DNA of 64,000 nt from Sambucus nigra (taxonomy: Eukaryota > Streptophyta > Magnoliopsida > Dipsacales > Adoxaceae), in contig OX422214.1 of assembly GCA_949130495.1 (NCBI GenBank), positions 256,436,187-256,500,186 of the forward strand, written 5' to 3'. Position 1 is the first letter of the stretch, and each line of letters opens with the position of its first letter. Positions 48,705 to 59,387 of the stretch are shown one piece after another. The notes beneath the pieces are model-generated. The model was not told the DNA's origin and made no database searches. It saw only the letters and a list, made by a program, of their open reading frames with translations. A program made the position numbers and the translations under genes.

Positions 48705-48722
48705 TCCCCGGCAACGGCGCCA
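48705..48722 (-). other. Primer-binding site, tRNA-Asp
   Basis: TGGCGCCGTTGCCGGGGA on the minus strand is the complement of the 3' end of plant tRNA-Asp, three bases after the LTR end. Confidence 0.92.
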
Positions 48723-48725
48723 TTT

Positions 48726-50323
48726 TTATCGAGTGGAATAACCGAGCATCTGTGTAATACGCTGGTCGTTGTTATCGGCTTCCAACCTCAATACAAAAAA
48801 CCTAAACTTGAAACTACACTTCTTAAGGAGTATAGTGGCGAGTCTGGGTATCGAATCCACAGGGAGTTAGGGCGTTTGAACGTGACGACAAAGGTAAGGT
48901 AGTTTAATCCTAAAGTTGATGTTAAAAGAAAAGAAAAGAAAAAGATGATTGATTTTTGGATTTTATCTATGAATTAACTAAATTCAATTAAATTAACCTA
49001 CGCATGCAAAATTAACTAACTAAGAAGAAATTAATATGAATGAAGAAATGGGTTAAGAATACACTCCCCCAAACCCTAATGTGTATGCCAGTACAAAATT
49101 AGTCATAAATAAGATAATTGATCAGACACAGTCTTTAGTACTCCAAAGCATTACATATATGAGGTTCAAGCCCGCATCATACATAATCAAAGAATGAGTA
49201 AAGCAGTGTTGCAATAGTTTGCGTGCGTTGCATCCTTAAGCACCCCGGTTACCTAGGGCAAAAAAGGTCAAAGGTCTACAATGGTTGTGAAACTATACAA
49301 CACTATCTAATCACTTATTTAATTTAGAGGACAAATTTTATATCTATGCATACCACATCGGGTTGGGTTCATGCATCCCAACCCTTGAAAACTTAGCTTA
49401 ACATGATTAAAATAAAAGAAAACTTAAAACTCAAAGTGCAGGAATTCATAACTAAATCTAGAAAATTGAGAACATGACTTGAATTGGGATTGGAAAACTA
49501 GAAAGCAACAATTAATTAAACTAACTATGAAAGCAGTAAAAATAATAAATTAAAATTACTTGCAATGGATGAATGATGAATCTTGAATAGATCTTTGAAT
49601 CTTGAATAGTAGCCAAACTTCAAAACTAGGGTTCTTGGATACAAGAATCCTTTACAAACTAACTACAAAGAAACCCTAACTACTAGCCTCATACAGCTTG
49701 AAGTATAAAAAACTCTCTCCTTCTTCCTAGTAGGGTTTGCCCTTTTATAACACCAACCAACACGTTTTGACAGCTAATAGCGATGAGTTGTACAAGATAC
49801 TCCAAGATTTGCATCTCTTCAGTTCTAAATTAAATTTTAGAATTTTAATAGCCGGACCGGTCCTCTTTTCATTGGATCGGTCCTATTCTCCAACCAGATC
49901 GGTTCTTTTTTTATTTGTCCGGACCGGTCCTCTTTTTCTGGTCAATTTCTCTTCATTATCTCGCAACTTCAAAACCTCGTAACTTCTTCACCGTAGCTCT
50001 GATTGAGGTGCCATTTTTTCCAGTGTTCTTATAATTGGAATCTCGTCAACTTTCCAATTGGACCCACCTCTGGAATAAGGCTGCAAAATTAGAAAAATGC
50101 CCTTTAACTTGTCTTCTTTTGTTCTTTTCCTTTCTTCCGGTTTCTTTCTTTCTTTTCTTGCACTAAATACATGTAAAATCAATAAGAAATACACGAAACT
50201 CGGGGTACTTGTTAGAAGAAGTCATTAGAAATGATATGGGAAAAATGAAAATCAATTACGTTGTTCGAGATATTAAAATTGCTAAATTAAGGGGCTAAAT
50301 TCAGAAGAATTTATGCTTAGTCA
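48726..50323 (-). repeat. 5' LTR of the Athila-like element
   Basis: 1598 bp, matching 24165-25448 plus 35414-35756. TATA box TATAAAAG on the minus strand (49749-49742), with CCGGACCGGTCC palindromes upstream (49850-49930). Its left end reads AA where the other copy has CA. Confidence 0.88.
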
Positions 50324-50577
50324 ACCCCACAGTCAGAAGGGGTAGTTCAAAAAAAATATAAATAATGTTAACTTGCTTAGATATATGCAAGTTCCCCACA
50401 ATATACGGGGCAGTTCAAATAGACTAAATGCACATAGAAAATTAGAGCAAGTCATAGTAAGCAGGTATCAAATTATAATATAAGTAGAGAATGAATAACA
50501 TAATGGAAGCCAACAAAGGCCTTTTCATTAAAAAGCCAGCAGTTCTTTACATGTGAAAAAGTATACAAAATGGGGTT
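50324..50577 (-). repeat. Tail repeats of the PMD locus, right part (units 5-6) and flanking 3' sequence
   Basis: Two more ~65 bp units (to ~50430) of the array at 23914-24164, then non-repetitive AT-rich sequence up to the solo LTR. Confidence 0.75.
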
Positions 50578-52309
50578 TGTAATACCCCGTATTTTTAAAG
50601 ATTTTATTAATTATGAGATTAATTAATTTAAATGGGGAAATTATTTATAATTAATCCGGATTTAAGTAAATAATTACTAGCATGATGAGAGTTAGTATCT
50701 ATTGGTGATAATTATGTTAAAGATTACTTAGTGAGTAAAGTAATACATGATTATGAATATATTATAATTATCGTGTGAAAAATACGGCAGTTACAGTACA
50801 CTTAGATGGGGTGAGCGTGTGAGTCGTGTCGGGACTTAAATGAGGAATTAAAATGTAATTTTATTTTTGGTTATTCTGATGGCCATTTTGAGTATGCTAG
50901 TGTGTCTGGAAGGGTCGAGATAGTCTAAAAAGTCTACTCAGGGGTTTAGTTGGGAGTCTAGGGCAACTTTAAGCCAACCCGACACCCCGGAGGGATATTT
51001 TAGACTTTGGACAAATTGTGATTTATTAATGGACAAAAATTATATTAATATATCATTCCTTATGTAGTATCAGTTAGGGTTATCTTCTGCAAAAATAGAG
51101 AAAGGGCCTAGCAGGAAGAAGGTGAGAAATTATAGAGACACTAAGACCAAACCCAATCTTCTTCCACCAAAAATACCATCAAAACGTAGATCGGGAAGAG
51201 AGGAACAAGCTCATACCGATTTCAAGCGACGAATCAGACCTGCATGAAAAAGGCAAGTGTTTATCTTGCTTAACTTAGAGTAGATAATGTCCATGTTAGA
51301 CTCGTTGATGATTTATTCATGATATTATGAAATTTGGAACTGAAATCGGTTATTAATCGATGATTGTGGTATAGGTTTTGCACGTAGTTGAATAACCATA
51401 GTTTGGAGATAAGAAATCTGGGTTTTATATGTTGAAATTACAAAACCAAATCTGGCTTTAATTGTTCATGAAGGGTGACTATGGGAACTTAGGGCTTTTT
51501 GAGGATTTAACGAATTAATTTGAATCTATGATGAAATTGTAAGGATTTTATGTTGAAAATGTGTTAGAAAGCCTTCTATTACTAGTGGTTATAATTTAGA
51601 ATCGTTGGATTTGAGTTCGGTAAAGTTTTGGATGATTTGGGTGATGAAAAATTTGGAAAAACGCAGGTCTCGAAGGTTAGGGATGAAGTTCGATAATCTC
51701 GTTCGAACGACCTGAGTCGTTCGAATGAGAATTCCAACGACCTCGTTCAAACGAGAATTCCAACGACCTATCCAACAAGAATTTAGAGAGTGGGTTCATT
51801 CGAATCTGTTCAAATGGCCTCATTCGAACGAGTTTCTAACGAAAATTCAGGCCTTAGTTCGTTCGAAGTTTCGTTCGAATGAGAATTTCCCCTGCTTCTA
51901 ACTAGATTTTATAAGTTCAAATTGTTTCCCGAACAATTTAAAACCTTACAAGGTTGAGTGAGAGATAATGACCTACGCTATTCTTGAGTGACTTCATTAA
52001 ATAGTTTAGTGGTGAGATGATTGTGTAACTACAAAGGGGATATGTTGGAATAAGAGGGCCTTATGGAATACATACGATAAAGAGATTAATTGTATGGATA
52101 GAGTAACGTGAGTATTAGAGATAATAATACTACGTATAAAATAGGGGGTTTGGGTTGCGTAAATACCTAATGATTATTATAGGTGATGTATATTGATTGA
52201 ATTATTGTGTGTGTAACATACCTACACTGCTTGCTATCGGGTGGAGCTTGCGCGTTGTGGACGATCATTTCTTGAAGAGCCTTCAGGTGGATTTTGATTC
52301 ATACCACTA

Positions 52310-52547
52310 GAACATAGAACCTAGGTATGGGCTATCAGTGAGAACGATAGTGTTGACGGTCATATGGGTGCATAGGCATGTGCGTAACCCATAGGCTTGG
52401 AACTATGTTCGCCTCTAATATTTGTGTTTGTTTTGATGGTTCGCGAGAAATTGAACCTATAGTCCTTCATGCAATGAGTGATGCATTAGGACATGATAGC
52501 AGAGAATGCATTGCACCAAGGGGGACCTAACCCAAGGGTTTAGAATT

Positions 52548-52597
<50 letters not shown>

Positions 52598-52884
52598 TAA
52601 ATATATTCTTTAGTAGATATGGAAATAGCTATATTTAAAAATATTCTTAGTGAGATAAAGAATACCTATGAGAATAATGGTTGTGTATGTGAACAACTAT
52701 CCTTAAACTTATGGTAATACGTGATATGGGTGATATAGGTAAACGCATGAGATTATTGGTGTGATAATAGTCATCTTCGGGCTAGTTAGGCGAGGTAGAA
52801 TAACTAGGATGGGTTAAATATACGCGTTAGATGTGCACATTAGATGAGAGGTGAGTATCTCAAGTGAGAGTACGAAAATCTAAT
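52310..52884 (+). repeat. Hairpin chain in the solo LTR
   Basis: An outer pair GAACATAG/CTATGTTC (52310, 52403) encloses CTATC/GATAG (52332, 52346) and TATGGGT/ACCCATA (52363, 52387). These are followed by GGTTC/GAACC (52438), TATTCTT/AAGAATA with loop AGTGAGATA (52642), GTTGT/ACAAC (52680), ATTAT/ATAAT (52752), CTAGTTA/TAACTAG (52782, 52801) and GTTAGAT/ATCTAAT (52826, 52878). Several correspond to hairpins of the Tekay-like LTR by loop sequence and order. Confidence 0.75.
52549..52597. repeat. (AT)n(AG)n microsatellite
   Basis: About fourteen AT followed by ten AG dinucleotides within the solo LTR. Confidence 0.95.
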
Positions 52885-54393
52885 ATGTATGTCATATGTG
52901 CTATTGTTTTCATTTAAGAACTTGCTAATTTTTAAACTATTTTCAACTCGGGCTCTGACCCGTTTATTAAAAATATCTTTTCTTTTGCAAATTATTGTAG
53001 GTGCCCAGCCACAAGGATACCAAGTATAGGAGCTCCATTCATTTGACGAGTTGTAGCTACTGTGGAAGTTACAGAACTTAGTAGTAGACGCCTCCATGAT
53101 CTTCGTTTCTTCATCTTTAGTTATTTACCTTAGTTAGGGGATGTTTCCCCCTTTACTTATTCAGACAGTCAGAGATTGTGGATTTATTTATTTACTCCTT
53201 TCAGTTGTTGGTTTATTTTATTGGATTATTGTATTTGGTATTTAGGCTGGAAGTGTTTACTCCAGTCACATTTATTATTCCAGTCATTTTATTTCATATG
53301 AGATTAGTTTGAATGGCGTATGTTTAATAATTGATTAATTTGATTTTATATTAATTAAAAGATAAAATTTTGACATCAACCTTTTTAAATATTAGGTGGT
53401 TAGTGTTAATAATAAGTTTTTGACAGTGATGCATATTCTGAACCAACTGGATATTCTAATTTAATTTAATAAAGGACTAATCACATGGTATTTAATTAGG
53501 TGGGGTGTCACAGGGTCTACATTACAAGACCACCTACCCACTTGACAAGATAAAAAATAAATCCTCTCGGGAGCGCGGGTCTGTGTAAGAAGGACCGTCC
53601 TCCTAAAAAAGATGCTCCTCTAACCTAGCCATCTAGGCCTCATCCTCCTCATCACTAGCCTCCAACTTGGTCAGCTTGGCCTAGAATGACTGAATATGAA
53701 TGTGGATCCAAGCTTCTTTAGCTTGACGCTACTACACCCTGGCCTATCGAGAAGTACGAAGCTTCATCATCTTCCTAAAAGTAGCACCAAGAAAATGATA
53801 AACGAAAGTGTCATGCCAGTCCAACAGATAGTGTTAGCTTCATTGCAAATCGTGAAAAGCTTGGAGGAACATCGTAGTCCTCTGAATCGCTATGTCGGTA
53901 GGAGGAGTAGATAAGAAATCATGAAGATGGTTGGCCAGGGCCTTCAGGTTGAAGACCGTAAGACTATCAATATTCAGGATGCTCTTAGATGTGAAGGTCT
54001 CACGATGGTGCTCGAGAAGCATCTCCAAAACCTCCCACTCATGCGTATGGAACCACGAGGGAAACTCTGATCTCCACAACACGCTCATAAAATCTCTTGG
54101 AGCTCCACCTCAATATCATCATAGCCGGTATTCTAATACTCAATCTCAAAAATAGGAATAAAGGAGTCCTCTCCAGAACCAGCATCACCGGTACCCTCGG
54201 ATCTTTACTCAAAGTCTTACCCCGTAGTCCAGAGGGGTCAGTAAGCCGCCACCAAATCGAGGAGGAACCATGAGACCCTAAACGCTAGCCTAACTGAACA
54301 ATAGATAAAAGTTAGCATTTCTCTGGTCAAGAATAGAAAAAATAGATGGTAACTTTAACAAATAGAAATTAATTAGGTATGATAGTTTAAAAC

Positions 54394-56476
54394 CTAGGGA
54401 GTGGGCAGTACATCACTCTGTGTATGTCTCGTAGAACTAGGGATGGTTGCCTTGCTAACCTAAAAATAGGGAAACAGAGGAGTGAGGATGAGCCTACATG
54501 CATAGCTAAAAGCAGGAAGTAAGGGGAAATAAAAAAGAGAGTAGGGTATGACAACATAATACCTCTCTCGCAGTAGCTTCCCCTAAATGTTCCACACTTA
54601 TAGGAATAGCTATAGTGCTAACCTGAAAACAAGGAAACAGGTTAGTGTCAGCAAAGCACTTGCATTGAAAATGTAGGATCAAGAGACCAAGTACTTACTC
54701 AGGGGGCTCTCCTCTGAGACCCTAGAAAGAGACCCCGTAGTAGCATGAACAGGAACAACACTCACCTATAAGATAACAAAGTAAGAGGATGTTAATAAAC
54801 CCTTGTGCACATAATGTGAGTCAATGAAAAAAAACATACATAGTATCACATGTACCGGGGCAGTGTCCTCCGAGATGCTATACAAATGCTCCTCAGACAT
54901 AGAATCTGGCGCAGTACTAACCTAAGAGCTCAAATATAGGTCCCATGGATAAAGGGACCACAATTACAGACACGTTAGAAGAAACTCCAGGATGTTCAGA
55001 TATGAAATAAGTATAGAAAACATATGTGAAAAGACTAATGTACCAAGGAAGTTATTCCTGTAGAGCCAGGTTTCAAGCCCCTCAGACAAGGGGACTTCAG
55101 CTAGGTTGGCTAAGGTAGCCTCCCCTACAAAAGTTGAGGAGAAACTCACTCTGGAGTTATCTCTGTAGCACTCATTACAGGCGCCATGGATGAAGAAGCC
55201 TCACTAGCAACCGACCTGCAAATAGATGAAATATAAAAATAAATACTACTAGGAGAGGTAATATAACAATGCCTCCCACAGAGACAATAGCTGCAGGAGA
55301 TTCCCCAGCGGTAGAAGGGTTTACTTAAAGGGGAGTTGAAGAAACAATCGATAAAGTAGTAGCACCGTCCAGATGAAACGCACAAAAATAGGAATAAAGT
55401 ATGAGGGTGAAGTCCCGATGATAAAAAAAATGAGTTAGGAGGTGAAGGATTCGAAATAGGCATACCTGAGTTCCTTCTCGGGAAGAAGGATGGAGGGCCA
55501 CTAGTGGGGTGGTAGCAACAGAAGTAGCGGCCTAACCATTATAAAGTTGTTACAAAAATAGGGATAAATAAAGAAATGGAGCCTAACAGGAATAAGTAAC
55601 ACTTGAGTGGTGGAACTAGCCTGTGTAACAGGCTCACTGGAGGCAATAGTGAAAAAAAGTCGAGAAGGTATAGGCTAGATGTGAGGCCTATTGTCTATTG
55701 GCACGAAGACTCGAAAGATAAAAATCCATCTCGAAGGTGACAGACCTGGGGCAGTGTCTCTAATGAGTTATGATATTCCCCCAGTAAAGGAAGGGACACT
55801 GGAGGATAATCCCTGCAATAAAGAGAGATAAAGACGGTACAATTGTATATATAGAAAATATAATTTAATATAGGAAGACAACAGAGGTGACAAGCTTAAA
55901 GTACCTCAGACAGCCTAACAGAAGAACCACCTGCCACATAGGAGGTGGGAAGTGAGGAAGTGCGGCTAAGAGAAATAGTCACCTGTGTATACAAGAGGAA
56001 GATTTAAAAAAAAGAGATAATGATTACATAGATCGAAGAGGATGACATAGAAGAAGTCCCCACGATCGTCGGAACACAAAAGATAGCTGCAAAAGTTAAA
56101 TAAAAAATAGACCCTATCAATAATGAACAAAAGAAGAAAAGAATAATAACTGAGTAGGGATGGAATGGCAAACCTATCTAGACAGGCTCAAAGATGAGAC
56201 CAACATGGAGATCCTCACTCTAGGAAAGGGCCCGTAGGCAAGAGTCGGAGGAAAGGGATCACTCGCTACAATTGAAACACCCTGAAAATGCCACAAAGAA
56301 AAAAATAATTTACATGTGAACTACATGAATATAAGCATATAATAAGTAGTATAAAAGAAGTTAAGAAATGAGACTTACAGCAGTTGAGCAGACAGTCTGA
56401 CCATATGGTAGATGCCCAGTAGTGGGGCTACTGGTCGACGAAAAATCTATCATGACGCCCACACTGGAAGACTCCC
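54394..56476 (-). other. Ladder of micro-exons (about 60-98 nt) of the PMD gene
   Basis: Each is bounded on the minus strand by a pyrimidine-rich AG acceptor and a GT donor: 54394-54459 (66), 54563-54622 (60), 54699-54765 (67), 54856-54921 (66), 55044-55124 (81), 55150-55215 (66), 55466-55531 (66), 55746-55812 (67), 55905-55982 (78), 56379-56476 (98); further likely ones lie near 55280, 55630, 56060 and 56200. Several start GTTAGC/GTTAGT/GTGAGT after the acceptor. They encode Ser/Thr-rich pieces of about 22 residues (VSTIAIPISVEHLGEATARE, STAPDSMSEEHLYSISEDTA, SVASEASSSMAPVMSATEIT). One (55746) has a stop. Confidence 0.6.
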
Positions 56477-57773
56477 CTAAAAATGGTAACAAAGAATAAG
56501 TATCAGGTTGTTAATCATCATAAGGATCAGTTACATTCATCTCACTTAAAGAAGAATCATCATCATCATAGGAGGGAGTGCTTCTATAATCGACCAGTTC
56601 CTCTTGAAATTATAGAGAAGGGGAACCAACAAGTGAAACCCTGTGAAAGTCAGTTTCACTAAGTAAAATGGAGTAAGGTGTAGTACCTTCACCAATGGAA
56701 ATAGAAGTAACAGCGGGCTCTTCAGCAAATAACCCTAGGGCTTCATAGCCCTACTCTCGCATAGTCTTGTATGTTTCCTCCACTCCAAAGTCATCAGTGT
56801 CAAACCCATGGTTTGGTGTAGGAGGGGGAGCAGCAATCCTAGCACTAGTCTTTTTTTCTTCCTTCTTGCCCTAGTTATTACTGGCGGAGGGGGAGTAGGG
56901 GCAGTATCAGCAGTGGTAGTAACAGTAGCATCAAGGTAGTAGTAACTGGTATAAAGTTAGAAACATCCACATCAGGATGCTTCCTCTTTGAAATAGCAAG
57001 GGATCTTACCTTACCTTTTGACTTGGGCTTATCAAGTTAAGGCTCGGGTTATTTAGAATAAATAAACTCATCGAGCAGGGGGCCTCACCAATATTGGAGT
57101 GACCTTCTCGAGAGGATCCTTGTGGATAGTGCTTCGGTGGCACAATGACTTTTATGTTCTCTTGCCTAAGTACCTATCATTGTTGTAAATATTTATGGAA
57201 ATAATTTCATGGGGGTACATCCTCACATAATTTTGAATAATGAAAACCTAGCTATGCCAGAGGGTAAACCACGAATGAGTGAAAGAAGGCAAGTAATCTC
57301 GCGAAGTCACAAACAAATTTCCCAGATGGCTAACTTTGTGAACCACCCCCTCAAATGCAAAATTGGCAAAGGCCTCAAGGTATAGCGAGGAGGGGGAGGT
57401 GCTCGAAGGATAAACAGGAATGTGAACTCCCTGATTATAGCCAAATTACTTCCTCACTCTCTCAGAATGGAAGAACTCCACACCTTTACCTAGGTCAGTG
57501 AAATAAGTCAAGGTGCATGGTAGAAGCATAATAGTTATAGAGATATGGGGGAAAGTGGGAACAGACTCAGCAATAGAAGGTGCCCCCAGAAGTAGAGAAT
57601 GAGTTCCAAGTAAAAATACCACCGACTGTGTTACAGTAAGGCTTAAAGTAAAACTCATCAATGTTATATATTTAAGACCCTAGAGAAGCTTTAGGAGTCT
57701 TCTTGCTCCACCTCGCAGCACGAGCAGCCCTGCTATGACAAGCCCTATCCTTTGGGGCAAAGTTAGGAAATCT

Positions 57774-58271
57774 CTAGAACAAAAAGAACATGATAATTAA
57801 AGTATTGGAAAAATTGATGACATCATAACTCCCACAAGAATGCTCAACATCCACATGAGCCCTATCTAACCAGGTGTATAGAGATCCCAATGTTAGTGCT
57901 GCGAGGGGGACTGCCCTCCCTAGAGAAAACCTCACAAAAATCTTGAAAAGAACCTCACGAGGAGAATCATTTGGCCTCCTATAAAGAAGTAAACTACTTA
58001 GAAAATTAATAAAGAATGCTGCCAAGTGTGATGGAGAGTTATTTTTTGGAACGTCTCGATTCTTTAAGGCATTGCTCGAACTTTCACCATTGGGCAGCTG
58101 CTCGAAATCCTTAAACCAATATCTTTGCCACTTGGTGAAAGAATGTTTGGTGGTCCCAGTCAAATTGATGGCAACATATTTTGAGCACTCACCTAAAGCA
58201 GAGTGGAGCTCTCCCACTATCATCTCCTCGATCTCATCCTTAAATCCATCAGTGAGAACATGGTCTCCCAA
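57774..58271 (-). pseudogene. PMD domain, longest open piece
   Basis: 165 open codons starting GDHVLTDGFKDEIEEMIVGE. It includes HLAAFFINFLSSLLL (the membrane-like helix typical of PMD) and LAALTLGSLYTWLDR, and ends at a TAG after MFFLF where the family has W/Q-ERF. The first Met is not a gene start: the same reading extends upstream with FITGWGEFTITLEDIC through a stop at ~58290. Confidence 0.65.
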
Positions 58272-58495
58272 GTAAGGAAGGGCGTACAGCTAGCAGATAT
58301 CCTCCAAAGTAATAGTAAATTCACCCCAACCAGTAATGAAATGTATGAATCTCTACACCTACAAGAAGCTAGCAAAGTAAAAGCAAGGGATTGTTTGGCG
58401 ATAGAGTAGGATTTGGGGCTGTTGATGGTGGTTAAAAGACCTAGCCCCTCGATAATAGCCTTGTGTGATGGGGTGGATAAGACATGATGAAGAGG

Positions 58496-59387
58496 TGCGC
58501 TTGCGTTCAAATTAAGAAATTGTATAATTAAACTCAGTTTTATTCAATCAAATCCTAAACATGCATCTAGGTGTGATTGAAGAAGAATTAAAACATCCAA
58601 GAACATTCAAACACACACATGTGAGGAAAAATCCCCCAAAGGGGCAAAACCTTTTATTTTTCACTATAATTTGTAATATACAGTTACACGGATTACAATG
58701 AAAAATAAGAGTGACACAGAAATACCCGCAGGCATCGGTTTCGGTGTCGTCGGCTGAAATCTCCCTCGGGAACTTCAGATGTGCAGCAATAAAGAAGAAA
58801 GACAGCTTCTCCACAAAGGTTGAACAAACACAAGGTTGTGTTCTTAGGTTGCAAAGGATTCACAAAGATTTGGCAAAGTTGTGTGAATCAAAACATGAGT
58901 CTTGGGACTCAAAAAGATGAAGACTAGAGTAATTAGAACTCTTAAATTCGTCTATCAAAGTCTTGGAAAATACACCATCGAAATAGGTATATATATAGGA
59001 AACTTGAGTCGGTGGAAAAATCTAAGCGAATATGTTTGTGATTATCAAATCCGAATCGGTTCGATTTTGATGCCGGATCGGTCCGGTTATCAGATCGGTT
59101 CATTTTTAAAATCACTTCAACGGTTCGGCTTCGATCCGGGATATACTAGTTTTGATGCAAATTGGATCGGTCTATTTTTTATGCTGAATCGGTCTGATTA
59201 TCGGATCGGTTTGTTTTCAAAATGATCGGATCGGTTCAGTTCAGTTTACCAGAAACATTTTACCAAGTTATGATGTTGAAGACGCTTTGATATTCGGATC
59301 CGTTGATGTAGATGCGATCTTGAATTTCTTCAACGGTGTAACGGCATACAACATACATATTAAAAATGGTAAAAAAATAACCTTACA
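58496..59387 (-). repeat. 3' LTR of the right-hand copia element
   Basis: 892 bp, TGTAAGGTTA to AAGCGCA on the minus strand. TATATATA at 58996-58989 is the likely TATA box. GGATCGGTCCGG-type palindromes lie at 59045-59240, 50-250 bp upstream of it. It is inserted in the PMD gene (junction at 58495/58496). Confidence 0.8.

Larger units (their letters stand above)
24165..50323 (-). mobile_element. Non-autonomous LTR element with tRNA-Asp primer site (Athila-like), split by two nested elements
   Basis: The 3' LTR (left) is 24165-25448 plus 35414-35756; the 5' LTR (right) is 48726-50323. Ends are TGACTAAGC and CTCGATCA on the minus strand. ACCCC flanks both sides (24160-24164, 50324-50328). The primer site at 48705-48722 matches tRNA-Asp; the polypurine tract is at 35757-35770. 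Without the two nested insertions the element is ~6.2 kb with only ~3 kb inside. That interior has no pol, only an unknown acidic ORF. A tRNA-Asp primer is typical of Athila-type gypsy elements. Confidence 0.85.
50578..53512 (+). mobile_element. Solo LTR related to the Tekay-like LTR
   Basis: 2935 bp, starting TGTAATACCCCGTATTTTT and ending GGTGGGGTGTCACA, with no internal region. It is flanked by GGGTT (left) and GGGTC (right), a four-of-five duplication. Ends and the CCAGCCACA(A/G)GGA block match the Tekay-like LTR, but most of the sequence is diverged, so it is a separate family. It contains TCGTTCGAACGA-like palindromes (51690-51890), an AT/AG microsatellite (52549-52597) and a hairpin chain (52310-52884). 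It arose by recombination between the two LTRs of a full element. Confidence 0.85.
53513..58495 (-). pseudogene. Plant-mobile-domain (PMD, aminotransferase-like) gene, multi-exon, decayed
   Basis: Reading leftwards, a PMD-type domain at 58390-57700 (GWGEFTITLEDIC, YALPYLGDHVLTDG, LGSLYTWLDRAHVDVE, RFPNFAPK) is followed by a long acidic/Ser-rich first exon to ~56520. A ladder of small exons follows (56476 to 54394), then a C-terminal exon (54293 to ~53560; SEFPSWFHTHEWEVLEMLLE, a helical region, then a coiled coil LTKLEASDEEDEA). PMD proteins are known both as host factors and as passengers in plant mobile elements; which applies here is open. Stops (one TAG at ~57778 in the PMD) and shifts show it is not functional. 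The upstream end is cut at 58496 by a copia element. Confidence 0.65.

Noticed and set aside
50578..53512. Treating this as the 3' LTR of the Tekay-like element at 25449-35408
   Set aside because: That element already has both LTRs and its own target duplication, and the sequence here is strongly diverged with its own near-matching flanks. It is a separate solo LTR.
54964..55463. Minus-strand frames 61 and 105 codons long as separate genes
   Set aside because: They read across exon/intron borders of the micro-exon ladder; the exon model explains the region better.
58902..59225. 107-codon plus-strand frame with repeated IGLF/RIGS pattern
   Set aside because: The pattern comes from GGATCGGT palindromic repeats in a copia LTR; not a protein-coding signal.
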